Shown here: positions 43,533 to 52,804 of the stretch, piece after piece
Layout: every line of letters begins with the position of its first letter
How positions within the stretch are numbered: the stretch's first letter is position 1
Origin: Paenibacillus sp. V4I7
GTDB lineage: Bacteria; Bacillota; Bacilli; Paenibacillales; NBRC-103111
Length of the DNA: 64,000 bases
Direction: 5' to 3'
NCBI RefSeq assembly: GCF_030817275.1
Contig: NZ_JAUSZD010000002.1
Coordinates: 1,116,001 to 1,180,000 of the forward strand
Notes under the pieces: model-generated
Seen by the model: the letters and a program-made list of their open reading frames with translations, nothing else
Databases searched by the model: none
What the model was told of the DNA's origin: nothing
Position numbers and translations under genes: made by a program

Positions 43533-44402
43533 TTGAAAAAAGTGGATGTATTTCAAAGTATCAATACGTTACTCGTTTCCGTATTTGCCTTAATTTGCAC
43601 ACTGCCCACTGTGCTAGTGCTCATTGTGTCCCTCTCTGATGAAGAATCTATTCGGAATAAGGGATACAGCTTTTGGCCCGACAGCTTTTCAATAAGCGCT
43701 TATAAATCGTTGTTTACAGGGAATCATCAACTACTTCAAAGCTATACGGTTTCTTTTGGAGTTACCCTGGTCGGTACGGCTGCAGCTGTCTTAATTACTG
43801 GGATGGCAGGCTACACGTTAGCCAATAAACAGGTCCGTTACCGCAATAAACTTGCCTTCTTTTTCTTCTTTACTATGTTATTCAACACAGGTTTGGTGCC
43901 ATGGTATATGATCAATGATTTCCTTGGCTTTAAAAATAATATCATGGCGCTTATTGTTCCGACTTTATTATTTAGTCCGTTTAATTTGTTTCTCGTCCGC
44001 AATTTTATGCAGGAATTGCCAGAGGAGTTATTTGAATCGGCTAGAATGGACGGAGCGAGTGATGCTTACATCGCTTTTCGAATCGTATTTCCACTGTCTC
44101 TGCCGGTTCTGGCAACAGTGGCGCTATTTTATGGGCTCGGTTATTGGAATAACTGGTTTAACGCGATTATGCTGGTCGACAAGCAAAGCTTATACCCACT
44201 TCAGTATTTGCTCTATAAACTTCAATCCGAAATCAGCATGGTGAACCAGATGCAAGGAGCAGCTGCGTCCAATATCACGTTACCTTCGGAATCTTTCAAA
44301 ATGGCTGTGGCGATAATAACGATCGGCCCCATTGTGCTGCTCTATCCATTTTTGCAGCGATTCATTATAAAGGGGCTTATTGTTGGAGCAGTCAAAGGTT
44401 AG
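43533..44402 (+). CDS. YtcP-type sugar ABC permease (alpha-galactoside operon)
   Basis: The 289-residue partner permease starts at TTG with GGGAGAG upstream, and no nearby ATG fits. The EAA loop is ESARMDGASDAYIAFRIVFPLSLP, and the C-terminus QRFIIKGLIVGAVKG is typical. It forms a heterodimeric channel with the preceding permease. Confidence 0.9.
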   Translation: MKKVDVFQSINTLLVSVFALICTLPTVLVLIVSLSDEESIRNKGYSFWPDSFSISAYKSLFTGNHQLLQSYTVSFGVTLVGTAAAVLITGMAGYTLANKQVRYRNKLAFFFFFTMLFNTGLVPWYMINDFLGFKNNIMALIVPTLLFSPFNLFLVRNFMQELPEELFESARMDGASDAYIAFRIVFPLSLPVLATVALFYGLGYWNNWFNAIMLVDKQSLYPLQYLLYKLQSEISMVNQMQGAAASNITLPSESFKMAVAIITIGPIVLLYPFLQRFIIKGLIVGAVKG

Positions 44403-44457
44403 TTATACCGCTGCAAAGCTGTATATATAAAATGAATCAAGTGAGAGGGGTTTGAAA

Positions 44458-45993
44458 ATGAATAAGACCAAAAAACGTTTCACCGCTATGAGTTTAGTAG
44501 TCCTCATGTTCGTAGCCTTATTAGCAGCTTGCAGTCAATCATCCAGCGATAAGAGTTCTGATGGCAAGCAAGCACAAGCGGAATCGGATGAAATCCTGCC
44601 GGTACGTTATGTGATCCCAGGCATTGCGGCACCTTTTACGGATGAAGTTGTGAAAAAAGTGAATGAGAAATTACTTGCTGACGGGGTCAAAGTGAAGCTG
44701 GAATTGAAATTTATCCCGTGGGATGCTTGGGATCAGAAAACGAATTTGATGCTGAGCACAGGCGAAGAATTTGAAATGCTTCATGTTATGGAGAACGGAT
44801 CCGTGCCAACCGCTGCTTACGTCGGTCGCGGAGCACTTCAACCGTTGGACGCACTTATTGATAAATATGGACCCAATATTAAGAAAATCATTCCTGAATA
44901 TGCATGGAAAGGCGCTAAAGTGAGTGGTAAGATCTATGCCATTCCAGCCGTATGGCGTCATGAAACCTTAAGCAGTGGTGAATTAGGTACACTAGGTTAT
45001 CGTCAAGATTTATTAGATAAAACGGGACTCTCCTTCCCGAAAACGGCGGAAGAGTTCGTGACAACAGCTGAAAAAATGCAAGCTGTGGCTGGGAAGAAGC
45101 TATATGTTCAAACGGAAACAGACGGAACGCCAGTATTCTTGCACCGTACGTATGATACTTGGCCATTCTATGTCGACTATCGTGAGCAAATTATTAAAGT
45201 GGATCAAGCCGGACAAGTAAGCTCGTGGTTGGAAAGTGATGAATTCAAGAAAGATGCCAAGGTCTTCCGTCAGTTATATGAGAAATCACTAATTAACCCT
45301 GATATTCTGACATTAAAGAAAGAAGAGCGCGATAAAGCCATGTCTTACGGTGATTTCCTTTACAGCACGTTTGGATCATGGGCATATACAACATCTTCTG
45401 TGAAAAACAATCCGACTGCCGTCCTCAAGGAAGGATATCTGGCTAAAGAGAAGTCATTGCTGCAGTTCTTGGCATTTGGGAATGCGAACGCTATTCCTGC
45501 AACCTCCAAGCACCCAGAGGCAACGATTAAATTCTTAAATTGGTTGTATGCCAATAAGGATAACCATAATCTGTTCATTAATGGCGAACAAGGCGTACAC
45601 TATAAACCTGTCGGTGAGCGTAAAGCGGAATCTATCAAAAAAGAAAATGAAGTTGCATATAGTTTCCCTTCCTGGATGATCGGTAACATCAATTATATGT
45701 TGTTTAACGTGAATACACCGGATGAGACGGTTGATTTACAAATCAACGAGACGAAAAGTAAAGTTGAATTCTCTCCTGTGTTAGGCTTCCATCTCAACAC
45801 CGAACCGATTGCAGTGGAATATGCAAACGTTTTGTCGGAAATTAAAGCTAAGATTTTCCCAATCAAGATGGGGTATCAAGACTACGATAAATACTTTCCA
45901 GCGGCTATTGCAAGCGTGAAGGCTGCAGGACTTGATAAAGTTGTGGCTGAGTATAAGAAACAGTTTACTGCTTGGAAAGAGGCTCAGAAATAG
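44458..45993 (+). CDS. Extracellular solute-binding lipoprotein (alpha-galactoside operon)
   Basis: A 511-residue lipoprotein with signal ending LLAAC and a Ser/Lys-rich linker. The family 1 binding fold shows VRYVIPGIAAPFTDEV and GNANAIPATSKHPEATIKFLNW. ATG 44458 has GAGAGGGG seven bases upstream. It is the substrate receptor for permeases 42568 and 43533. The two glycosidases downstream suggest alpha-galactosides or related oligosaccharides. A compact palindrome separates it from the glycosidase genes. Confidence 0.9.
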   Translation: MNKTKKRFTAMSLVVLMFVALLAACSQSSSDKSSDGKQAQAESDEILPVRYVIPGIAAPFTDEVVKKVNEKLLADGVKVKLELKFIPWDAWDQKTNLMLSTGEEFEMLHVMENGSVPTAAYVGRGALQPLDALIDKYGPNIKKIIPEYAWKGAKVSGKIYAIPAVWRHETLSSGELGTLGYRQDLLDKTGLSFPKTAEEFVTTAEKMQAVAGKKLYVQTETDGTPVFLHRTYDTWPFYVDYREQIIKVDQAGQVSSWLESDEFKKDAKVFRQLYEKSLINPDILTLKKEERDKAMSYGDFLYSTFGSWAYTTSSVKNNPTAVLKEGYLAKEKSLLQFLAFGNANAIPATSKHPEATIKFLNWLYANKDNHNLFINGEQGVHYKPVGERKAESIKKENEVAYSFPSWMIGNINYMLFNVNTPDETVDLQINETKSKVEFSPVLGFHLNTEPIAVEYANVLSEIKAKIFPIKMGYQDYDKYFPAAIASVKAAGLDKVVAEYKKQFTAWKEAQK

Positions 45994-46004
45994 AACGTAC
46001 ATCC

Positions 46005-46031
46005 GTAATCCGCAGGATTCCTGCGGATTAC
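46005..46031. terminator. Palindrome between binding-protein and glycosidase genes
   Basis: GTAATCCGCAGGA and its complement form 13-bp arms around a single central base, followed by a moderately T-rich stretch. Probably a partial terminator or mRNA 3' end that raises binding-protein levels. Confidence 0.55.
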
Positions 46032-46092
46032 TCTTTCATTTAATATAATCAAGAAATAGGCGTTGTCATGAAGAAAGGAAGGTGCAGGAAAT

Positions 46093-47709
46093 ATGGCAAT
46101 TGATATTATAACAAATCCTACTGCTATCCATGTAGAGACAGAGCAGGGCTGGAGAATCTTGAACTTGCAGGATGGTTCCAAAGGGAAATGGAGCAGTGCT
46201 GACATCGAGGTGCAAACGGGTGCAAAATCAGAAGGACTCGTCGTTACTTTGGCGTCTTCCGTTGATGCTGTTAAGTTCGTCAAGCTCCGCTGGAATTTTC
46301 GCTTGCAAGAGAAGTATGTGATACTTGGCGATCACTGGGAGCGCGCTTATGGTGATTTGGAATGGCGTGGCATTGTCCCAGAACGCATCATGCCATGGTA
46401 TTTTTTGACGAACAACGGAGTTGTGACAGACGGTTATGGGGTTCGAACGAGTCCTAATGCTTTCTGTAGCTGGCAGATAGATAAGGATGGACTGACGTTT
46501 ACCGCTGATGTTCGTAATGGAGCTGGGGGCGTTAACCTCGGGGCAAGACAGCTTGAAGTGGCAACGATTGTCACTCGCTCCGGTTCCAAAGGCGAATCGG
46601 CGTTCACAGCATCTCAGAAATTTTGTAAACAGATGTGTGAGAAGCCTGTTCTGCCGTCCCAGCCTGTATACGGAGGGAATAATTGGTACTATGCTTATGG
46701 GAAGAGTTCCCGTGATCAAATATTGGCAGACTCCCGATTTATTTCGTCGCTGGCATCATCACCGGACAATCGTCCATATATGGTTATTGATGACGGCTGG
46801 CAGTTAGCTAGCGGGGATGGTTCATGCAAAGGTGGTCCATGGACAGGCAACGCATTATTTCCGGATATGCCTGGTTTGGCTCGTGAAATGAAAGAAATCG
46901 GTGTTAGACCGGGAATTTGGTGCCGACCTCTCATGTGGTCAGGTGAAGTTCCCGATGAGTGGGTTCGTTATGTGGTTGACCCCAATGACAAGATTCTCGA
47001 TCCGAGCCATCCTGAAGTACTCGCTCATATATCGAAGTCGATTCAGGAGATTTCAAGCTGGGGCTTTGAACTGATTAAGCATGATTTCAGTACCTATGAT
47101 CTGCTTGGGAAGTGGGGATTTCAGATGAAATCGGATCCCAACGGACTATCCCATGCTTTCTTTGACCAATCGAAAACAACAGCAGAAATCACACTTGATT
47201 TATATAGAACGATTGCGGAAGCATCTGGGAGCAGTTTACTGATTGGATGCAACACGGTTAGTCATCTTTCGGCCGGTTTGTTCGATATCCAACGAACGGG
47301 AGATGATACGAGTGGAAAGTCATGGGAACGTACACGTTATATGGGGATCAATACACTAGCGTTCCGTATGGGTCAACATGGAACCTTTTTCAGTCATGAT
47401 GCGGATTGTATTGGTATAACCGAACAAATTCCATGGGAAATAAATAAGAATTGGTTGCATTTGCTTGCTGGAAGCGGGACTCCTTTGTTCGTATCCGTTG
47501 ACCCTGCCATCGTGACCAAGGAGCAAGAGTCGGAATTGCGAGCAGCATTTGATTTAGTGTCTCAACAGCTGCCAACTGGGGAACCACTGGATTGGATGGA
47601 AACCACCTGTCCAAGCCGATGGCTCCTGAATGGCAAAGAATCCGAGTTTGTGTGGAACCAGACGTCCATGGAAGGAACCAAACCTGCTGATAATCACTGG
47701 TGGTTGTAG
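46093..47709 (+). CDS. GH36-like (clan D) alpha-galactosidase
   Basis: The 538-residue protein has a beta-rich N-terminal domain and a TIM barrel. Barrel landmarks are GGNNWYYAYG, YMVIDDGWQL, GVRPGIWCRPLMW, FELIKHDFSTYDLLG (nucleophile Asp in KHDF) and QRTGDDTSG (candidate acid/base Asp), which is the clan GH-D order. No signal peptide, so it works inside the cell on imported sugars. It is shorter than the 700-residue classical GH36 enzymes, as in the small intracellular subgroup. A plain GH27-like specificity is possible. Followed 26 bases later by a GH4 enzyme. Confidence 0.82.
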   Translation: MAIDIITNPTAIHVETEQGWRILNLQDGSKGKWSSADIEVQTGAKSEGLVVTLASSVDAVKFVKLRWNFRLQEKYVILGDHWERAYGDLEWRGIVPERIMPWYFLTNNGVVTDGYGVRTSPNAFCSWQIDKDGLTFTADVRNGAGGVNLGARQLEVATIVTRSGSKGESAFTASQKFCKQMCEKPVLPSQPVYGGNNWYYAYGKSSRDQILADSRFISSLASSPDNRPYMVIDDGWQLASGDGSCKGGPWTGNALFPDMPGLAREMKEIGVRPGIWCRPLMWSGEVPDEWVRYVVDPNDKILDPSHPEVLAHISKSIQEISSWGFELIKHDFSTYDLLGKWGFQMKSDPNGLSHAFFDQSKTTAEITLDLYRTIAEASGSSLLIGCNTVSHLSAGLFDIQRTGDDTSGKSWERTRYMGINTLAFRMGQHGTFFSHDADCIGITEQIPWEINKNWLHLLAGSGTPLFVSVDPAIVTKEQESELRAAFDLVSQQLPTGEPLDWMETTCPSRWLLNGKESEFVWNQTSMEGTKPADNHWWL

Positions 47710-47735
47710 TATGTCTACCCTTAAGGAGGTAACCT

Positions 47736-49040
47736 ATGAAATTCGTATTAATTGGTGGAGGCAGCTTTGTATTTGCGCCAACCGTTATTGAAGATATCAT
47801 TGTGAAGCATAACCTAGCAAATGATGAATTGGTTCTCGTGGATTTAAATGCTGAGGTTGTTGAAGCAATGGCTGGAGCGGGAAGACGAATTGCCAACGAA
47901 ATGGGTGTTCCCGTCCAAATTACCGCTGTAACCGATCGCAGTTCAGCCCTTCCTGGTGCAGACTTCGTTATTGTATCCGCATCTCCGCAGGGAGCGCGTC
48001 GCTGGACAATGGATTACGAAATCTTGAATGAATTAGGTATGGGGGATCAGGCCCGGGAATGTGGTGGACTAGGAGGCTTGATGAACGCCTTTCGCTCCAT
48101 TACTATGATCATGGGTATTTGCAGAGATATGGAGGAACATTGCCCAGAAGCAATTCTCTTGGATGTGACAAACCCCATGCCTAGAGTCGTCACAGCGATT
48201 GACCGGTATACTTCTATACGCGCTGCTGGATTCTGCAACATTGCTTATCAAGGTGCGAATGGCTACACATTTCTCCCACAATTACTGGGGAGAGAGCCAG
48301 AGGAGGTGGAGATTGTTACAGGAGGTCTGAATCACTTTGCCTGGGTATTGGCGATAAAGGATAGACTTACAGGAGATGATCTTCTTCCCGTACTTAAGAG
48401 TTATCTGCAAGAAGGCGATTGGTCTGCACAAAGTGGGGGCAAACATCGGGAGCTTCATGTCATGCGACGGTGGCTTGAGATTTATGGAGCCATAGCAGCA
48501 GGGGCCGTTGATCATCATGCGGAATATCTGCCCAAGCAGGCTGATATTCATTATACGACAACACCGCCATATCACGGCTCAGAAGAAGAACGTAAGCGCA
48601 GACTAGAAGAGCTTCAATCTATTGCGAACGGAGAGCGGGATTGGGATGATCTTTTCACACATGGCAGTTGGGAGCACCCCGTAGACCTCGCGCTTGTTTT
48701 GCATCACGGGGATACTCAAAGCTTGGAAATTTTGAATGTTCGCAACAATGGAGCAATTCGGCAACTGCCTGATGAAAGAATCGTTGAAGTGCCCGTCTCC
48801 ATATCGGATGGCGTCTGGACACCGATCGCATTGCCGGAATTTCCACATGTGTTGGCAGAGCTGTGCAAGACAATCTCCGATGTACATGAGCTGACAGCAG
48901 AAGCAGCTGTCAAAGGGGTTGCATCGCTTGCCCATCGGATCGTGGATCTCGATCCTGCAATCACGGACAAGAAGAATGCGCATATCGCGCTTGATCGCAT
49001 GTTAAGCGTTCATGCCGATATGCTGCCGCAATTCCAGTAG
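47736..49040 (+). CDS. GH4 family NAD/Mn-dependent glycosidase (alpha-galactosidase/-glucosidase)
   Basis: The 434-residue enzyme shows the GH4 Rossmann start KFVLIGGGSFVFAPTVIEDI, VSASPQGARRWTMDYEI, DVTNPMPR, metal-binding Cys in FCNI and His in GGLNHFAW. GH4 enzymes act by an oxidation-elimination mechanism using NAD+ and Mn2+. AAGGAGGT is a textbook ribosome binding site. With the GH36-like neighbour it would hydrolyse imported alpha-linked oligosaccharides. The alternatives within GH4 are alpha-galacturonidase and alpha-glucuronidase. A terminator follows at 49157. Confidence 0.9.
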   Translation: MKFVLIGGGSFVFAPTVIEDIIVKHNLANDELVLVDLNAEVVEAMAGAGRRIANEMGVPVQITAVTDRSSALPGADFVIVSASPQGARRWTMDYEILNELGMGDQARECGGLGGLMNAFRSITMIMGICRDMEEHCPEAILLDVTNPMPRVVTAIDRYTSIRAAGFCNIAYQGANGYTFLPQLLGREPEEVEIVTGGLNHFAWVLAIKDRLTGDDLLPVLKSYLQEGDWSAQSGGKHRELHVMRRWLEIYGAIAAGAVDHHAEYLPKQADIHYTTTPPYHGSEEERKRRLEELQSIANGERDWDDLFTHGSWEHPVDLALVLHHGDTQSLEILNVRNNGAIRQLPDERIVEVPVSISDGVWTPIALPEFPHVLAELCKTISDVHELTAEAAVKGVASLAHRIVDLDPAITDKKNAHIALDRMLSVHADMLPQFQ

Positions 49041-49156
49041 ATGTAGGCAATTACAATCGGGATAACGAATCCAAGAATACACTTTGGATTGCGACAAGCT
49101 AAGCCTGAAGCCGATGGGTTTACATAATCATGGAGATACAGAATATAATGTAAGAA

Positions 49157-49192
49157 AAACCAGCAAACTTTCGCCTTTGAGTTTGCTGGTTT
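49157..49192 (+). terminator. Terminator of the alpha-galactoside operon
   Basis: AAACCAGCAAACT and AGTTTGCTGGTTT are exact complements with a 9-base loop and TTCTT behind. Confidence 0.85.
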
Positions 49193-49200
49193 CTTGCATT

Positions 49201-49529
49201 TCAGAACTCCAACAAAATTATCCATATTTATGGGGAATAGGTAACTTTTTTCTACACATGAAGAATGGATCTGGAAACCGGGTCTGCCGATGCATCCTGT
49301 TAAAACTGACGCATATGCGTTTTTCCGTTCTGTGATCGCGCAAGAAAAGGATGGGATACAGCGTCCAGTTCTTCATGAAACCAATTTCATGGAACAGTTT
49401 ATTGTTATGCCAGTAAGTCGAAACGGTCAGCAACAAGCCTTCGTTGTCATCGGTCCCACTACAAAACAAACGTTGAGCGAGCAGTTGTGCGGCAAACTAT
49501 TGAATGATTATGGAATCCCAAGCGAGTAG
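49201..49529 (+). pseudogene. Remnant of an AraC-type sugar regulator (sensor part)
   Basis: One frame reads ELQQNYPYLWGIG. After a shift another reads THEEWIWKPGLPMHPVKTDA, then RPVLHETNFMEQFIVMPVSR and VVIGPTTKQTLSEQ, up to GIPSE. Such text occurs in the N-terminal sensor of Paenibacillus AraC regulators. The HTH is missing, and a terminator follows at 49566. Confidence 0.5.
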
Positions 49530-49565
49530 TAGTCGAAATGGATGACCGAAAAAACAGTTATGCGA

Positions 49566-49600
49566 AAGACCTGCTGATATGCTATCAAGTAGGTCTTTTT
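49566..49600 (+). terminator. Intrinsic terminator
   Basis: AAGACCTGCT and AGTAGGTCTT pair around GATATGCTATCA, followed by TTTT. Confidence 0.7.
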
Positions 49601-49726
49601 GTATGCAATTAAGTCGTGAAAACGTTAGCCAAGTAGTCGTAATACTGTTAGTTAACTTATTTGGATTGTAATAAAATGAAGGTGAACTCGATACGATACC
49701 GTGATTGAAGGAGGAATTATAGCTCT

Positions 49727-49798
49727 GATACATCAATTTCCCGAGGGTTTCTTATGGGGAGCATCGGCCGAGTGCTGGTCATTTGGGAAACATCGCTA
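49727..49798 (+). pseudogene. Start of a GH1 beta-glucosidase, cut off
   Basis: The frame reads FPEGFLWGASAE, the invariant start of GH1 enzymes, then loses similarity and stops after 24 codons. An upstream GGAGGAATT shows the old ribosome binding site. Confidence 0.6.
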
Positions 49799-49827
49799 AG
49801 CAAAGCGCATTAGAGGGGTAACAAGGA

Positions 49828-50441
49828 ATGAAACGGTTTAACAAAGTAGCCATTGTAACGGGAGCAGCGTCCGGAGTGGGTAAAGCAATAGCAGAGCTAT
49901 ATGCACAAGAGGGTGCTAAGGTTGTGGTGGCAGATTTGAATGAGGCAGCTATTGCTTCAGTCGTCGATGGCATCAATCAGGCTGGTGGAACGGCTCTGGG
50001 AACGTGTGCTCAATATCAATTTGACAGGCCCAATGCGGGCAATCCGCAAAACACTTCTTTTTATGCTCGAGCAAGGTGGTGGCGTAATCGTCGATATTGC
50101 ATCTGCGACTGGAATAACCGGTGGCAAGGGGGGCGTCGCTTACATAGCTGCCAAGCATGGCATCGTTGGTTTGACTAAGAATGTCGGCTATACGTATGCC
50201 AAATCGGGTATCCGTTTGCAACGCAATTGCTTCTGGTGGAGTTCGTACAAATATTGGCAGTTCTATGGGCAATATTGATATGGCGGGTATGCAGACGTTC
50301 AGGGAAGGTTCGAGCACACAACGAAGTGAAGCGGTCGATCCGAGTGAGATTGCAACCGTTGCGCTATTCCTTGCTACTGAAGATTCCCGTTTTGTTAACG
50401 GGGCCGTGATCGCTGCTGACGGTGGCTGGACGGCATATTAG
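49828..50441 (+). pseudogene. SDR family oxidoreductase, broken by deletion and frameshifts
   Basis: The first 55 codons are a good Rossmann start (KVAIVTGAASGVGKAIAELYAQEGAKVVVADL). About 50 codons are then missing, and a second frame continues NINLTGPMRAIRKTLLFMLE, ASATGITGGKG, YIAAKHGIVGLTKN. A third frame holds the end, VDPSEIATVALFLATEDSRF and ADGGWTAY. The NNAG region is lost and at least two shifts occur, so no active enzyme can be made. Confidence 0.85.
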
Positions 50442-50507
50442 AGAAATGGAGGGGAATGGCGCGCTGTTGCGCGCTAAACCCTTCTTTTTCATTAAAGGGG
50501 GAAATAT

Positions 50508-50903
50508 ATGCTTAAACTGTTTCGGGAGCTTCGAGCTTTTCGATGTTTGATTGTACTCGTCATCATGCTGACCGTTATCCAAACAGGGGCTGAACTCATC
50601 CTACCGACCTTGATGGCGACTATTGTAGATACGGGGATTGTCAACCAAGATCTACATAAGATCTATGAGTTAGGGAGCTATATGGTTATCATAGCGCTCG
50701 TTGCTGCTGCATGTTCGGTTATTTCCAGTTATTGGGCTGCAACGATTTCGGCAGGAGTTGGAAGCACATTGCGCGAGAAAATTTATACCAAGGTACAAGG
50801 TCTTGGATTGTCATCTTTTCATGAAATTGGTGCTTCATCACTAATTATGCGGACGACGAATGACGTGACACAAGTCCAGATGGTTCTTCGGATTATGCTA
50901 TAG
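50508..50903 (+). pseudogene. N-terminal remnant of an ABC exporter (MsbA/LmrA type)
   Basis: The 131 codons after AAAGGGGG form two membrane helices and the loop REKIYTKVQGLGLSSFHEIG, ending at TTNDVTQVQMVLRIML. Intact proteins continue for another 440 residues with four helices and the ATPase domain. The frame breaks right after the conserved T-N-D-V-x-Q stretch, so only part of the membrane domain remains. Confidence 0.8.
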
Positions 50904-51060
50904 AAGCTAACTTGATGATAAGCGGTTGTGGCATTTTTTATTATAACGATATAAGTTCAAGTGACAACATTGGGCCATCAGTTGATGGAGGGGACAAGAG
51001 TAATGTAAAAGTTAAGAGTTGGGAAAGTAACCAATCGAAAACCATCATTTATTTAAATCT

Positions 51061-51089
51061 GCCAAGGCAACTAGCCATGGCTTTTTTTC
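51061..51089 (+). terminator. Intrinsic terminator
   Basis: GCCAAGGC and GCCATGGC pair around AACTA with one mismatch, followed by TTTTTTTCTT. Confidence 0.55.
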
Positions 51090-51111
51090 TTGTTTATGTT
51101 GTAATATCAAA

Positions 51112-51360
51112 AACGCTGATGTAGCAAGAAGACATATTCTGGTTCATGGGAAAGGCCCTAAACAGCGTCTGGTGTATATAAGTAATATCATGCGGAAGTA
51201 CATGAGAAGGTATGAAGCATTAAAGCAGGAACGATTCAAAAAACGGTTACTGGATGAAATTGAGGATTATTTTTTCCTAGACCAATCTGCTGTAAGATTG
51301 TCTCGCTCCCGCATCAATAAGGTTTTGAAAGAATTTGAAGTGGTTTTACGGACAAATTGA
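51112..51360 (+). pseudogene. Tyrosine recombinase/integrase remnant
   Basis: The frame reads NADVARRHILVHGKGPKQRL, VYISNIMRKYMRRYEALKQER, and DYFFLDQSAVRLSRSRINKVL. H-G-K-G-x-K-x-R-x-V is the conserved beta-strand region of tyrosine recombinases. The catalytic R, H-x-x-R and Y regions are not all present, so this is an internal piece. It marks past site-specific integration in this broken region. Confidence 0.6.
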
Positions 51361-51379
51361 CTGAATTACAAATTAGCTT

Positions 51380-51660
51380 TGAAGGGCACTTTCGGATCGG
51401 GCGGCGTAACAGGCGGAAATGCGAATCCTAAATCAGTTTCCGATGGCGCCGCAGGTCAAAGATAGTTCGCAGCCCGCAGGGTTTGGAAACGGAGGAAAGA
51501 GCGGTCATGATGCCCCTAATTCCGGATCTGTGTTTGGGGAAGATTTATTACCTCTAACCCGAAGGCAAAGAAGCGCGTGCTGATTGATGAGGCAAGGCAG
51601 CAGATCGCATACAAATCCATGATGTCGTGGCTCAAGGTTCTTTCCCTTCAGGGGAAAAGG
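51380..51660 (+). other. Decayed coding sequence, not assignable
   Basis: Short pieces such as GGVTGGNANPKSVSDGAAGQ and KAKKRVLIDEARQQIAYKSM lie in different frames separated by stops. They suggest a degraded gene, but I cannot name the family. Confidence 0.3.
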
Positions 51661-51735
51661 ATATAAGTTCTTGTCTTTTATCGATTTATGTTCTTGTCCT
51701 CCTCCGACATTATGGTCATCTTATTTCGAAAAGAT

Positions 51736-52339
51736 ACGAAATGTGGAAACCGATATACGGTGAGCGTGCTGAGGTTGATGAAAGCCTCGAAGAGGCAACA
51801 ATCTGCGTGGAAAACGACTTTGGGAGGATTATGGAAATCCGTTTGCGTGCTTATTCTGAGGGAACAGCTTTTCAATACTTTATACCTGAGCAGGATAAAC
51901 TGAAGGATTTTACAATTACTCAGGAAGATACAGGTTTTACTTTCCTCAAAGGAAGTATGTCATGGGAAGAGCATGGAGTAGAAGGAGATTTTTGTGTAGA
52001 CCATCATTTCCAATATGTTCTTTTTAATGGAGGCTGGTACGGATCGCTTGATTCGGCAAATAAAGCAATCGATCCTAAAAGATTGGGGGATAGCAGGCAT
52101 TAAATTAGGGTTTGTTAAAGTACAAGAGTGGACGCGATGGCGATTATACGCTTTGCTATTTTGATAAACGATTGAAAGTGACGCATGCACATATGCTGGC
52201 AAGGGGCGTTATTGTGTATAGTCCGATACAGATGATGTTCTGGTATGATAAGCCATCGGATTGGAAGGGCGAACAGGAGATAGAATTCTGGGAGAAGCTT
52301 CCAGTCAGTCCTCCGATCCTGAATATTTGTTACAATTGA
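51736..52339 (+). pseudogene. GH97 glycosidase fragments (plus-strand part)
   Basis: The first frame reads WKPIYGERAEVDES and then MEIRLRAYSEGTAFQYFIPE, the start of the GH97 N-terminal domain. After a deletion of the catalytic barrel, a second frame reads THAHMLARGVIVYSPIQMMF, WYDKPSDWKGEQEIEFW, typical of the late barrel and C-terminal region. GH97 enzymes are retaining or inverting alpha-glucosidases or alpha-galactosidases. The C-terminal domain is found next to it on the opposite strand. Confidence 0.65.
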
Positions 52340-52360
52340 AAAGTTATAAATAGATGGCTG

Positions 52361-52695
52361 CTCCTCCCGAGCTTTCCAATTGAAACTCGAGAATTGTATC
52401 TTTGGTGACTTCAGTAGAGCCTATCTCGACCTTTGTACGTGTATCAAGTTCCGATACATCTTCATAAATCTGTGCGGCATATTGCATCACATCAACCAGA
52501 TAATGTAGCGGAATTTTCGCATTACGAGCTTTCTCATTAGTAATGCAACCGATAAACCATTCGTTTCCCTTGCGTCATTCATTGGTTGCATATTCTCCGA
52601 TTTCCCCTGATATTCCAATTGACTCATACCATACGACTACCGATGTTAATTTAAGCGACTCATCAGCTTTCCCTTCATATCCGTCGTTTCTATGA
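52361..52695 (-). pseudogene. GH97 C-terminal fragment, inverted
   Basis: The minus strand reads TSVVVWYESIGISGEIGEYAT, one stop, then KGNEWFIGCITNEKARNAKI and GSTEVTKDTILEFQLESSGG. This fits the C-terminal GH97 domain (G-E-Y-x-x-x-R-x-G-x-x-W-x-x-G-x-x-T-N). It lies directly after the plus-strand GH97 pieces, so a segment of the gene was inverted. Confidence 0.55.
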
Positions 52696-52804
52696 GTCAT
52701 AAAGCTTGCTCTATCTGTTTGTCCCCCTTTGAAGACTTTCTAGGAGGATTAATTGTGGGAGCCTTAACTGGTATGTTTACCGACCTTATATTGGGGGAAT
52801 TCTA

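Noticed and set aside
46228-46719. A 163-codon minus-strand frame inside the GH36-like gene
   Set aside because: It is the shadow of a clearly conserved gene, with improbable amino-acid composition.
48603-49000. Several overlapping minus-strand frames in the GH4 gene
   Set aside because: They coincide with the conserved C-terminal part of GH4 and lack start signals.
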